A stretch of 64,000 nt of DNA, taken from the NCBI RefSeq assembly GCF_019145195.1, contig NZ_JAHSTW010000005.1, positions 124,001 to 188,000 on the forward strand, in the 5' to 3' direction. Positions 29,780-38,414 of the stretch are shown piece by piece. The first letter of the stretch is position 1. Every line of letters begins with the position of its first letter. This DNA comes from Pseudomonas siliginis. Its GTDB lineage: Bacteria; Pseudomonadota; Gammaproteobacteria; Pseudomonadales; Pseudomonadaceae. The position numbers were made by a program, and so were the translations under genes. Under the pieces are notes generated by a model that was not told where the DNA came from, ran no database searches, and saw only the letters and a list, made by a program, of their open reading frames with translations.

Positions 29780-32479
29780 CTATTGCCAGCCGAATCGACG
29801 GATGTAGAAGCCTTTCACCGCTTGAGTCAAAGCCATGTACGCCAGCAGAATCATTGGCAGAAACACGAAATACAGCGACGGCAATGCCTGCAACTTGAAG
29901 TAATGCGCCAGCGGGCCCATGGGCAGGAAGATGCCGACTGCCATGATGATCGCCGTCATCACCATCAGCGGCATGGCTGCACGGCTTTGCAGGAACGGAA
30001 TCTTCGGCGTGCGGATCATGTGCACGATCAGCGTCTGGGTCAGCAACCCGACCACGAACCAGCCGGACTGGAACAGTGTCTGGTGATCCGGGGTATTGGC
30101 GTCGAACACGTACCACATCAAGGCGAATGTCGTGATGTCGAATATCGAACTGATCGGGCCGAAAAACAGCATGAAGCGCCCGACGTCAGCCGGCTGCCAG
30201 CGCTGCGGCTGTTTCAGCATCGCTTCGTCGACGTTATCGAACGGAATGGCGATCTGCGAAATATCGTAGAGCAGGTTCTGCACCAACAGGTGCATCGGCA
30301 GCATCGGCAGGAACGGGATGAACGCGCTGGCGACCAGCACCGAGAACACATTGCCGAAGTTGGAACTGGCAGTCATCTTGATGTACTTGAGCATGTTGGC
30401 GAAGGTACGCCGCCCTTCGAGCACGCCCTCCTCCAGCACCATCAGGCTTTTTTCCAAGAGAATGATGTCCGCCGCTTCCTTGGCGATGTCCACCGCGCTG
30501 TCCACGGAAATGCCGATGTCGGCGGTGCGCAGCGCCGGCGCGTCGTTGATGCCATCGCCCATGAACCCGACCACATGGCCGTTGCCCTTGAGCACACGGA
30601 CGATGCGCTCCTTGTGCGACGGCGTGAGTCTGGCGAAGACGTTGGTCGTCTCGACCGCCATGGCCAGCTCAGCATCGCTCATGCGCTCAATGTCATTGCC
30701 CAGCAGCAAACCCTGTTGCGCGAGGCCGACCTCACGGCAGATTTTCGCCGTCACCAGCTCGTTGTCGCCGGTCAGCACCTTGACCGCCACGCCATGCTCG
30801 GCCAAGGCCTTGAGCGCTGGCGCGGTGCTTTCCTTCGGCGGATCGAGGAACGCCACGTAACCGATCAGCGTCAGTTCCTGTTCATCAGCCAGGCTGTAAG
30901 TCTCGCGCCCTTCTGCCATTGAGCGAGCCGCGACCGCCACCACGCGCAGACCTTCAGCGTTGAGGGCGCCGGTGACCTGGCGAATCCGCGCCAGCAATTC
31001 ATCGCTCAATGCCTCATCAACTTCGCCGTGACGCACCCGGCTGCACACCGCCAGCACTTCTTCCACCGCGCCTTTGCAGATCAATTGATGGGGCTGACCG
31101 CGGCGCTCCACGACCACCGACATGCGCCGGCGATTGAAGTCGAACGGGATTTCATCGACCTTGCGAAACGCACTGCCGACCTTGAGTTCACGATGGACTT
31201 CCACGTGTTCCAGCACCGCCACATCCAGCAGGTTTTTCAGGCCGGTCTGGTAGTAGCTGTTGAGGTAGGCAAGTTCCAGCACAGCGTCAGAATCCTCACC
31301 CCAGACGTCGACATTACGCGCCAGAAAGATCTTGTCCTGAGTCAGGGTGCCGGTCTTGTCGGTGCATAGCACGTCCATGGCGCCGAAGTTCTGGATCGCG
31401 TCGAGGCGTTTGACGATGACTTTTTTGCGCGACAGGAACACGGCGCCTTTGGCCAGGGTCGAGGTGACGATCATCGGCAGCATTTCCGGGGTCAGGCCGA
31501 CGGCAATCGACAGCGCGAACAGTAGCGCTTCGCTCCAGTCGCCCTTGGTGAAACCGTTGATGAACAGCACCAGTGGCGCCATGACGAACATAAAGCGGAT
31601 CAGCAGCCAGCTGACCTTGTTGACGCCCTGCTGGAACGAGGTCACCGCCCGGTCCGTCGCGCCGACCCTTTGCGCCAGCGCACCGAAGTAGGTGCTGTTG
31701 CCGGTGGTGAGAATCAGCGCAATCGCGCTGCCGGACACGACGTTGGTGCCCATGAACAGAATGTTGTCCAGCTCCAGCGGGTTACGCGTGTCGCGATCGG
31801 TGTGCCGGGTGAATTTCTCCACCGGCATCGATTCACCGGTCATCGCTGCCTGGCTGACGAACAGGTCCTTGGCGCTGAGCACGCGGCAATCGGCGGGAAT
31901 CATGTCGCCGGCCGAGAGCACGATCAGATCGCCGGGCACCAGTTGCTTGATCGGCAGCTCCCGGCGTGGGCCATTCCGGCGCAGCACAGTGGCGGTGTTG
32001 CTGACCATGGCTTTGAGCGCATCGGCGGCCTGATTGGATTTGCTCTCTTGCCAGAAGCGCAGCAGCGTCGACAGCACCACCATGGAGAAAATCACCACGG
32101 CCGCCTTGAGGTCTTCGGTCAGCCAGGAGATCACCGCAAGCAAGGTCAGCAGCAGGTTGAACGGATTTTTGTAGCAGTGCCACAGATGAGTCCACCACGG
32201 CAGCGGTTGCTCGTGCTCGACCTCGTTGAGGCCATGTTGCGCACGCAGTGCATCGGCCTCTACCTCGGTAAGCCCCTCGCCGTGCGTGCCCAACGACGAC
32301 AGCAACGCGGCGCTGTCGGCATGGGCGGCAGCCACCAGCGTATTGGCCAGCGTCGGCGGCACTTCACGGTTGACCTTGGTGTCGTTGATCGAATCCAGCA
32401 ACGCGAGGCGACGGAAGTGCCGGGCGATGTGACGGCTGCGCAGAAAGCCTGCGAAAAATTCCTTGAGCGTGAGTTTCAT
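29780..32479 (-). CDS. mgtA: Magnesium-importing P-type ATPase MgtA
   Basis: An 899-residue P3-type ATPase that imports Mg2+ across the inner membrane. Cation ATPase N domain (EADALRAQHGLNEVEHE) at about 80; actuator motif AAMTGESMPVEK; phosphorylation site DVLCTDKTGTLTQD; hinge and P-domain VLTGDNELVTAKIC and VGFMGDGINDAPALR; about ten membrane helices including VGLTPEMLPMIV. The start at 32479 has AGGGGA seven bases upstream; the longer open frame to 32569 is rejected. A 42-codon frame with its stop close upstream may be a regulatory leader. Usual control is by low Mg2+, but no PhoP box was recognised here. Confidence 0.95.
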   Translation of the reverse strand: MKLTLKEFFAGFLRSRHIARHFRRLALLDSINDTKVNREVPPTLANTLVAAAHADSAALLSSLGTHGEGLTEVEADALRAQHGLNEVEHEQPLPWWTHLWHCYKNPFNLLLTLLAVISWLTEDLKAAVVIFSMVVLSTLLRFWQESKSNQAADALKAMVSNTATVLRRNGPRRELPIKQLVPGDLIVLSAGDMIPADCRVLSAKDLFVSQAAMTGESMPVEKFTRHTDRDTRNPLELDNILFMGTNVVSGSAIALILTTGNSTYFGALAQRVGATDRAVTSFQQGVNKVSWLLIRFMFVMAPLVLFINGFTKGDWSEALLFALSIAVGLTPEMLPMIVTSTLAKGAVFLSRKKVIVKRLDAIQNFGAMDVLCTDKTGTLTQDKIFLARNVDVWGEDSDAVLELAYLNSYYQTGLKNLLDVAVLEHVEVHRELKVGSAFRKVDEIPFDFNRRRMSVVVERRGQPHQLICKGAVEEVLAVCSRVRHGEVDEALSDELLARIRQVTGALNAEGLRVVAVAARSMAEGRETYSLADEQELTLIGYVAFLDPPKESTAPALKALAEHGVAVKVLTGDNELVTAKICREVGLAQQGLLLGNDIERMSDAELAMAVETTNVFARLTPSHKERIVRVLKGNGHVVGFMGDGINDAPALRTADIGISVDSAVDIAKEAADIILLEKSLMVLEEGVLEGRRTFANMLKYIKMTASSNFGNVFSVLVASAFIPFLPMLPMHLLVQNLLYDISQIAIPFDNVDEAMLKQPQRWQPADVGRFMLFFGPISSIFDITTFALMWYVFDANTPDHQTLFQSGWFVVGLLTQTLIVHMIRTPKIPFLQSRAAMPLMVMTAIIMAVGIFLPMGPLAHYFKLQALPSLYFVFLPMILLAYMALTQAVKGFYIRRFGWQ

Positions 32480-32496
32480 GGCTGTGTCCCCTGTGG

Positions 32497-32625
32497 TCAG
32501 CCGGGAAACCGTCGAGCAGGTACCGCCGCGCCCTGGCACCGCGAAAACCGGCACGGCAAGGCGTGGCACGCCGGTCGGGTATGACAGGCGTGTCGATAGG
32601 CTGCGATGACGACTGAGGTCGCCAT
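32497..32625 (-). CDS. Candidate mgtA leader peptide, 42 codons
   Basis: Begins MATSVVIAAYRHACHTRPAC and is rich in Cys, His, Pro and Arg. Its stop is 17 bp before the mgtA start, where the mgtA ribosome-binding site lies. A hairpin (GATGGCGAC/GTCGTCATC) covers its start. Enterobacterial mgtA is controlled by a Pro-rich leader peptide (MgtL), which makes this position suggestive, but the sequence is not similar and the frame may be chance. Confidence 0.35.
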   Translation of the reverse strand: MATSVVIAAYRHACHTRPACHALPCRFSRCQGAAVPARRFPG

Positions 32626-33038
32626 CACGCCTGGTTCAGCGTCGATGAGAAGGACGTCGAGACACGACCCAAAACCGGCCGTGCACGGGATGCCGCTGCT
32701 CGCTGTTACGGCGAGACAACGGCAGGGAAAGACTGCGCGTTATCTTGCCGAGAATCTGCCGGTGATCGAGACCGGCCGACAACTGTCACTCGAACAAGTA
32801 CCCACTGTGGGTCTCCGCAATTGATGAAAACGCGCGCAGCTTACGCCCGCAGCGAAACAGCTGGAAGAGGTGTTTTCGGGGAATGTGGGGGGTGTTCAGG
32901 AAGGGTTCAGATTCAGGATCTGTGGGGCTTTCCATGGCCCCTTCGCGAGCAGGCTCGCTCCCACATTCTGGCCTGCGTTCACAGAACCATTGTGGGAGCG
33001 AGCCTGCTCGCGAAAGCGGTATGTCAGGCAATGCAGAT
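32626..33038. other. Intergenic region between mgtA leader and pvdA stop
   Basis: Holds the putative mgtA promoter side and the REP pair at 32942-33014. A 72-codon plus-strand frame at 32606-32824 has no ribosome-binding site or recognisable family. Nothing else is supported. Confidence 0.5.
32942..33014. repeat. REP pair in the opposite arrangement
   Basis: Two REP copies face each other with the order reversed relative to the three 91-bp doublets: TTCGCGAGC-type arm first (32942-32966), GTGGGAGCG-type arm second (32991-33014), 24 bp apart. Confidence 0.88.
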
Positions 33039-34376
33039 TCAGCTGGCAGTGGCCAGCAACAACTCCGCCACCGAGCGGCTGTGCCCGCGCTGCTTGCCAT
33101 GCTCGTACAGCGAGCCGGCGATTTCATCGGCGCGAATCGGCAGCACCGACAGCAGCGTATCGCTCAGGCCATGGCTGGCCTGGCAGAAGCCCTGCATATA
33201 TATGCCGGCCTTGCAGCGCTCGTCGGTGATCAGTTTGTAGTTGCGATCGACCTCGAACTCACCGAGGTATTCCTCCAGCGGCGCAAGCAACTTGCGGTGC
33301 ATCTGGCGCTCGTAACCGGTGGCCAGCACCACGGCGTCATAGATTCGCACCGTTACTTCGCCGGTGGCGTTATTGCGCACGGCCAATTCGATACCGTTTG
33401 CCGTGGCATTGGCGCTCTCGACGGTGGTCAGGGTGCGGAACGCATGGCGGGCAATCCCGGAAACCTTCTGCCGATAGAAGATGCCGTAGATGCGTTCGAT
33501 CAGGTCGATGTCGACCACCGAATAGTTGGTGTTGTGGTACTCGTTGACCAGACGCTCGCGCTCGACGCTGTTCTGCTGGAACACCAGATCAGTGAATTCC
33601 GGCGAGAACACCTCGTTGACGAACGGGCTGTCATCCGCAGGCTTCAACGCCGAACCACGCAGGATCATGTCGACCTGCACCGACGGGAATGAATCGTTCA
33701 GATCGATAAAGGCTTCCGCCGCGCTCTGCCCGCCTCCGATGATCGCGATGCTCATCGGTTGATTGTTCACGCATGGCTGTCTGGCCATTTGCGACAGATA
33801 CTGCGAATGGTGGAACACCCGATGATCGCCCTTCAGCGCCTTGAACGCCTCTGGAATGCGCGGTGTGCCGCCAGCGCTGACCACCACCGAACGTGTGGTA
33901 CGCACGAATTGCTGGCCGTCGCTGCCCCGGGAAATCACCCGCAATGCCTCGACCTGCTGGTTGTGCAAAACCGGTTCGATGAACTGCACTTCTTCGCCAT
34001 AACGGCTCTGCTCGGTGAACTGCCCGGCCACCCAGCGCAGGTAGTCGTTGTACTCCATGCGGCATGGATAAAAAGTGCCGAGGTTGATGAAGTCGACCAG
34101 ACGCCCGTGGTGCTTGAGGTAATTGACGAACGAGTACGGGCTGGTCGGATTGCGCAGGGTCACCAGATCCTTGAGGAAGGAAATCTGCAACTCGCTCTGC
34201 GTCGACAAGGTGTTGCCGTGCCAGCTGTAAGTGGCCTGCTTGTCGAGGAACAGCACATCCAGTTCGCCCTGGATCCGGCCGCGCTCTTGCAGGGCGATGG
34301 CGAGTGCCAGGTTCGAAGGGCCGAAACCGACGCCGATCAGGTCGTGAACGATGGGCGATGCAATTGCCTGTGTCAT
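33039..34376 (-). CDS. pvdA: L-ornithine N5-monooxygenase PvdA
   Basis: A 445-residue FAD/NADPH enzyme making N5-hydroxyornithine, the hydroxamate precursor of pyoverdine, in the cytoplasm. FAD-binding is shown by HDLIGVGFGPSNLALAI at the N-terminus, NADPH-binding by IAIIGGGQSAAEAFIDL near 215, and the C-terminal motif by DAVVLATGYER. The WHGNTLSTQSELQISFLKDL region is typical of ornithine hydroxylases. Start 34376 (MTQAIASPIVHD) has GAGGA eight bases upstream; the open frame to 34520 overlaps the promoter and is not used. It has its own PvdS-type promoter just behind the ECF sigma gene. Confidence 0.96.
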   Translation of the reverse strand: MTQAIASPIVHDLIGVGFGPSNLALAIALQERGRIQGELDVLFLDKQATYSWHGNTLSTQSELQISFLKDLVTLRNPTSPYSFVNYLKHHGRLVDFINLGTFYPCRMEYNDYLRWVAGQFTEQSRYGEEVQFIEPVLHNQQVEALRVISRGSDGQQFVRTTRSVVVSAGGTPRIPEAFKALKGDHRVFHHSQYLSQMARQPCVNNQPMSIAIIGGGQSAAEAFIDLNDSFPSVQVDMILRGSALKPADDSPFVNEVFSPEFTDLVFQQNSVERERLVNEYHNTNYSVVDIDLIERIYGIFYRQKVSGIARHAFRTLTTVESANATANGIELAVRNNATGEVTVRIYDAVVLATGYERQMHRKLLAPLEEYLGEFEVDRNYKLITDERCKAGIYMQGFCQASHGLSDTLLSVLPIRADEIAGSLYEHGKQRGHSRSVAELLLATAS

Positions 34377-34474
34377 TTCCAGTGTCCTCTGGATGAACCC
34401 CTCAACGCGGGGAAATAAAGCCTGGGTGGCCTGACCGGCCTGAATCAGGTCAGCAGGTCGTCTGTTGAGTAGGA

Positions 34475-34498
34475 ACGAGGACGATGAAAGGAAATTTA
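34475..34498 (-). promoter_or_regulatory. PvdS iron-starvation box of pvdA
   Basis: On the minus strand TAAAT (34494-34498), exactly 16 bases, then CGT (34475-34477). This matches the IS-box consensus TAAAT-N16-CGT recognised by PvdS RNA polymerase. It is about 100 bp before the pvdA start. Confidence 0.88.
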
Positions 34499-34509
34499 AC
34501 CGGTGCGGA

Positions 34510-34992
34510 TCACTGGCCATCCCATTGCTGGATGCGCAAGCGGCAATGTTTCATGGCGTTGACGATGTGTTTTTCCACCAGCGCCCGGGAGATGCCGAGG
34601 GTCTGGGCGATTTCCGGATGGGACATTCCTTCGATCTTGCGCAGCAGAAAACTGTCACGGCACAGCGGCGGCAGCTCGGCCAATGCGCGCTGGAGCATTT
34701 CCAGGCGCTGGCCGTGATCGAGGGTGCCGTGGGGAGACGGAGTGAAATAGCGCTCTTCGTTATCCAGCACGTCCAGCGATTCGACCTGACGCAGCGCGTT
34801 GCGACGGTGATCGTCGATGACCAGGTTCAATGCGGTGCGATAGAGGAAGGCCCGGGGTTGTTCGATCGGTACCTCGCTGGAGCGTTCCAGCACCCGTACA
34901 TAGGCGTCATGCACCACATCCTCGGCGACCTGACGGTTGCCCAGTCTGGCGTTGAGGAAACACACCAGCTCACGATAGTAGTTTTCCAACAT
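34510..34992 (-). CDS. FecI/FpvI-type ECF sigma factor
   Basis: A 160-residue ECF sigma factor. Region 2 is LENYYRELVCFLNARLGNRQVAEDVVHDAYVRVLE and AFLYRTALNLVIDDHRRNAL. Region 4 is ALAELPPLCRDSFLLRKIEGMSHPEIAQTLGISRALVEKHIVNAMKHC. The region 4 pattern (VEKHI) is that of iron-siderophore FecI types and differs from my recollection of PvdS, so FpvI-like is the better guess. Start: ATG at 34992 is close to GGGAG (2 bases); ATG at 35007 or GTG at 35034 are alternatives. No FpvR-type anti-sigma gene is adjacent. A Fur-like box lies upstream, fitting iron-repressed expression. Expected target: fpvA or part of the pyoverdine locus. Confidence 0.85.
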   Translation of the reverse strand: MLENYYRELVCFLNARLGNRQVAEDVVHDAYVRVLERSSEVPIEQPRAFLYRTALNLVIDDHRRNALRQVESLDVLDNEERYFTPSPHGTLDHGQRLEMLQRALAELPPLCRDSFLLRKIEGMSHPEIAQTLGISRALVEKHIVNAMKHCRLRIQQWDGQ

Positions 34993-35091
34993 GACTCCCG
35001 ACCGCATCGATGCCGTTTCTGTCCTTGAGCGCACTGATCAGACCTGCGGATCACGCAGTAGCAAGATAGTGGCAACTTGAGGTGCGTAATT

Positions 35092-35110
35092 TATAGTAAT
35101 TCTCATATAG
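35092..35110 (-). promoter_or_regulatory. Fur-like box upstream of the ECF sigma gene
   Basis: Read on the minus strand, TGAGAATTACTATAA matches the 7-1-7 Fur core TGATAATnATTATCA at 11 of 14 defined positions. It lies 100 bp before the sigma gene, in an AT-rich stretch. Confidence 0.6.
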
Positions 35111-35183
35111 ATTTAAAGAGTTGATTCCATATCCCGGACAAATAGTCGTGGCCCGGCGTCCGGTAACTCGATGTGTCTGCGGC

Positions 35184-35207
35184 TAAATTCCGTCGCCCAT
35201 GCCTCGT
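35184..35207 (+). promoter_or_regulatory. PvdS iron-starvation box of pvdR-pvdT-opmQ
   Basis: TAAAT (35184-35188), exactly 16 bases, CGT (35205-35207). It lies 66 bp before the pvdR start. Confidence 0.85.
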
Positions 35208-35272
35208 TTACAGGACAGCCCCTGTGTCTGTCGTGCCTTGCGACGGGCCGCAACCACTGGCCGGAACCCTGC

Positions 35273-36436
35273 ATGAATCGTCCCCGCCCCGCCCGTCGCG
35301 CGCTGTTTGTCGCCCTCTGTCTGATTCCCGTGATCGCCGTAGCTGCCTGGCAAGTCTTGCCACCCGGTCGCGACGCCGTTGCCACTGTGCAGGTCAGCCG
35401 CGGCGATATCGAAAATAGCGTGACAGCGCTCGGCACCTTGCAGCCGCGCCGCTATGTGGATGTCGGCGCACAGGCTTCGGGGCAGATTCAGAAGATTCAC
35501 GTCGAGGCCGGCGATACGGTCAAGGAAGGCCAGTTGCTGGTGGAAATCGACCCGTCGACACAGAAAGCCAAGCTCGATGCCGGGCGCTTTTCCATCGAGA
35601 ACCTCAAGGCGCAGCTGCAGGAGCAACGTGCCCAGCACGATCTGGCGCAGCAGAAATACCAGCGCCAGCAGAAACTCGCCGCCGGTGGCGCCACCCGCGA
35701 AGAAGACGTGCAGACCGCGCGCGCCGAGGTTCGCGCAACGCAGGCGCGCATCGACATGTTCCAGGCGCAGATCCGTCAGGCCCAGGCCAGCCTGCGCAGC
35801 GACGAGGCGGAACTCGGTTACACGCGCATCTATGCGCCGATGAGCGGCACCGTGGTCGCCGTCGGTGCGCGCGAAGGCCAGACCCTCAACGCGCAGCAAC
35901 AGACCCCGCTGATCCTGCGCATCGCCCGGCTGTCGCCGATGACGGTGTGGGCCGAGGTTTCAGAGGCCGACATCGGCCACGTCAAACCCGGCATGACCGC
36001 CTACTTCACCACCCTCAGCGGTGGCACTCGGCGCTGGAGCAGCACCGTGCGGCAGATCCTGCCGGTGCCGCCACGTCCGCTTGAACAGAATCAGGGCGGC
36101 AGCCCTACCAGTGGTCGCAGCGGCAGCGAACGCGTGGTTCTTTATACCGTGCTACTCGACGTCGACAACGCCGATCACAGCCTGATGACCGACATGACCG
36201 CCCAGGTGTTCTTTGTCGCGCAACAGGCGCAAGACACCCTGACCGTGCCGACTGCCGCCCTGCAACCGGGCTCGCGTCCGCAGTGGCAGCGAGCGCAGAT
36301 CGTCGCTGCCAACGGTGATATTCAGGCGCGCGAAGTACGCACCGGCATCAGCGATCGCCTGCGCACCCAAGTGCTGGAAGGTCTGGCCGAGGGCGAGCAT
36401 GTTCTCAGCGCACCGGCCACTGGTCATGGAGGCTGA
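35273..36436 (+). CDS. pvdR: PvdR, periplasmic adaptor of the pyoverdine efflux pump
   Basis: A 387-residue MacA-type membrane-fusion protein. One N-terminal anchor helix (LFVALCLIPVIAVAAWQVL) is followed by the lipoyl half (VDVGAQASGQIQKIHVEAGD), a long coiled-coil hairpin at about 90-190 (LKAQLQEQRAQHDLAQQKYQRQ), the second lipoyl half (GTVVAVGAREGQTLNAQ) and beta-barrel/membrane-proximal domains. It links PvdT to OpmQ. In P. aeruginosa PvdRT-OpmQ secretes and recycles pyoverdine. Start 35273 is chosen because the open frame above it contains the IS box. Its TGA abuts the pvdT ATG with no gap. Confidence 0.92.
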   Translation: MNRPRPARRALFVALCLIPVIAVAAWQVLPPGRDAVATVQVSRGDIENSVTALGTLQPRRYVDVGAQASGQIQKIHVEAGDTVKEGQLLVEIDPSTQKAKLDAGRFSIENLKAQLQEQRAQHDLAQQKYQRQQKLAAGGATREEDVQTARAEVRATQARIDMFQAQIRQAQASLRSDEAELGYTRIYAPMSGTVVAVGAREGQTLNAQQQTPLILRIARLSPMTVWAEVSEADIGHVKPGMTAYFTTLSGGTRRWSSTVRQILPVPPRPLEQNQGGSPTSGRSGSERVVLYTVLLDVDNADHSLMTDMTAQVFFVAQQAQDTLTVPTAALQPGSRPQWQRAQIVAANGDIQAREVRTGISDRLRTQVLEGLAEGEHVLSAPATGHGG

Positions 36437-38407
36437 ATGCACACGCCCCTGATCGACCTGCGGCAGATCCGCAAAGCCTACGGCGGTGATGACAGCCCGC
36501 TGGTGGAAGTGCTGCGCGGGATCGATCTGTCGATCCACGCCGGCGAGTTCGTTGCCATCGTCGGCGCCTCCGGTTCGGGCAAATCGACGCTGATGAATAT
36601 CCTCGGTTGCCTCGACCGTCCCACCAGCGGCGAGTATCTGTTCGCCGGGGAAAACGTCGCGCATCTGGACAGTGATGAACTGGCCTGGCTGCGCCGCGAA
36701 GCGTTCGGTTTTGTCTTTCAGGGCTATCACCTGATCCCGTCCGGCTCGGCCCAGGAAAACGTCGAGATGCCAGCGATCTATGCCGGCACCCCGGCCGCCG
36801 AGCGGCATGCCCGAGCTCACGCGCTGCTGCAACGTCTCGGCCTCGGCACTCGCACTGGCAATCGTCCGCATCAGCTTTCCGGCGGCCAGCAACAGCGGGT
36901 GTCGATCGCCCGTGCGCTGATGAATGGCGGCCATATCATCCTCGCCGACGAGCCGACTGGCGCCCTCGACAGCCACAGCGGCGCCGAGGTCATGACCCTG
37001 CTCGACGAACTCGCCGATCAGGGTCATGTGGTGATCCTCATCACCCACGACCGCGAAGTGGCGCAACGGGCCAAACGCATTATCGAAATCCGTGACGGCC
37101 TGATCATCAGTGACAGCGACGAGCACGCGTGCGCGCCGCCTGCGGCCAATCCCGGGGCGTTGCAAGCGGTCGACCTGCGCCAGCGCCTGAGCAACGGCAG
37201 CAACCAGACCGGCGCCTGGAAAGGTGAACTGGTCGACGCTGTACAAGCGGCGTGGCGAGTGATGTGGATCAACCGCTTTCGCACGGCGCTGACCCTGCTG
37301 GGCATCGTCATTGGCGTGGCCTCGGTGGTGGTCATGCTCGCCGTCGGCGAAGGCAGCAAGCGTCAGGTCATGGCACAAATGGGCGCGTTCGGCTCGAACA
37401 TCATTTACCTCAGCGGTTCGGCGCCGAACCCGCGTACACCGGAGGGCATCATCACCCTCGACGACGTCGCCGAACTGTCCACCCTGCCCCAGGTGGAACG
37501 GATCATGCCGGTCAACGGCTCGACCGCCGGGGTGCGCTTTGGCAACGCCGACCACAGCAGTTACGTCGGCGGCAATGACACCAACTTTCCGCAGATTTTC
37601 AACTGGCCGGTGATCCAGGGCAGTTACTTCACCCAGGCCGACGAGGACAGCGCCGCCGCCGTCGCGGTGATCGGCACCAAGGTCCGCGACAAATTGCTCA
37701 AGGATGTCGCCGACCCCATCGGTCAATACATCCTCATCGAAAACGTGCCGTTCCAGATCCTCGGCGTGCTTGCGGAAAAAGGCGCCAGCTCCGGCGACTC
37801 CGATAGCGACAACCGCATCGCCGTTCCCTACTCGGCGGCGAGCACGCGCCTGTTCGGCAGCCGCAATCCACAATACGTGGTGATTGCCGCCAAGGACGCG
37901 CGCAAGGTCAAGGACGCCGAACAGGCCATCGAACAGGCGATGTTGCGTCGGCACCACGGCAAGAAGGATTTCGAGCTGACCAACAATGCCGCGATGATCC
38001 AGGCCGAAGCGCGCACGCAAGGCACGCTGTCGCTGATGCTGGGGGCGATTGCGGCGATTTCCCTGCTGGTCGGCGGTATCGGCGTGATGAACATCATGCT
38101 CATGACCGTGCGCGAACGTACCCGCGAGATCGGTATTCGCATGGCCACCGGCGCCCGTCAGCGCGACATCCTCCGTCAGTTTCTCACTGAAGCCTTGATG
38201 CTCTCGGTAGTCGGCGGTATCGCCGGAATTGGCATGGCGCTGCTGGTCGGCGGCGTGTTGTTGCTCAGTGGCGTGGCGATCGCCTTTCAAGGGCTGGCGG
38301 TGATCGGTGCGTTTGCCTGTGCGCTGGTCACCGGCGTCATTTTCGGCTTCATGCCGGCCCGCAAAGCTGCCCGGCTTGACCCGGTCACGGCCCTTACCAG
38401 TGAATGA
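36437..38407 (+). CDS. pvdT: PvdT, MacB-type ABC efflux transporter
   Basis: A 656-residue inner-membrane pump. The ATPase domain is N-terminal: Walker [11 protein letters not shown], signature [15 protein letters not shown], Walker [15 protein letters not shown] and the switch His in [12 protein letters not shown] first membrane helix at about 280 ([19 protein letters not shown]) is followed by a ~230-residue periplasmic domain. Three C-terminal FtsX helices complete it ([59 protein letters not shown]). It forms a tripartite pump with PvdR and OpmQ; the three genes are closely packed and share one PvdS promoter. Confidence 0.94.
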   Translation: MHTPLIDLRQIRKAYGGDDSPLVEVLRGIDLSIHAGEFVAIVGASGSGKSTLMNILGCLDRPTSGEYLFAGENVAHLDSDELAWLRREAFGFVFQGYHLIPSGSAQENVEMPAIYAGTPAAERHARAHALLQRLGLGTRTGNRPHQLSGGQQQRVSIARALMNGGHIILADEPTGALDSHSGAEVMTLLDELADQGHVVILITHDREVAQRAKRIIEIRDGLIISDSDEHACAPPAANPGALQAVDLRQRLSNGSNQTGAWKGELVDAVQAAWRVMWINRFRTALTLLGIVIGVASVVVMLAVGEGSKRQVMAQMGAFGSNIIYLSGSAPNPRTPEGIITLDDVAELSTLPQVERIMPVNGSTAGVRFGNADHSSYVGGNDTNFPQIFNWPVIQGSYFTQADEDSAAAVAVIGTKVRDKLLKDVADPIGQYILIENVPFQILGVLAEKGASSGDSDSDNRIAVPYSAASTRLFGSRNPQYVVIAAKDARKVKDAEQAIEQAMLRRHHGKKDFELTNNAAMIQAEARTQGTLSLMLGAIAAISLLVGGIGVMNIMLMTVRERTREIGIRMATGARQRDILRQFLTEALMLSVVGGIAGIGMALLVGGVLLLSGVAIAFQGLAVIGAFACALVTGVIFGFMPARKAARLDPVTALTSE

Positions 38408-38414
38408 TCGACCT

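Noticed and set aside
32606..32824. Plus-strand 72-codon frame before pvdA
   Set aside because: No ribosome-binding site, no family, and it is antisense to the mgtA upstream region.
34510..34992. ECF sigma gene called as pvdS
   Set aside because: Sequence of regions 2 and 4 fits FecI/FpvI types and differs from the PvdS sequence I recall; position next to pvdA is not enough.
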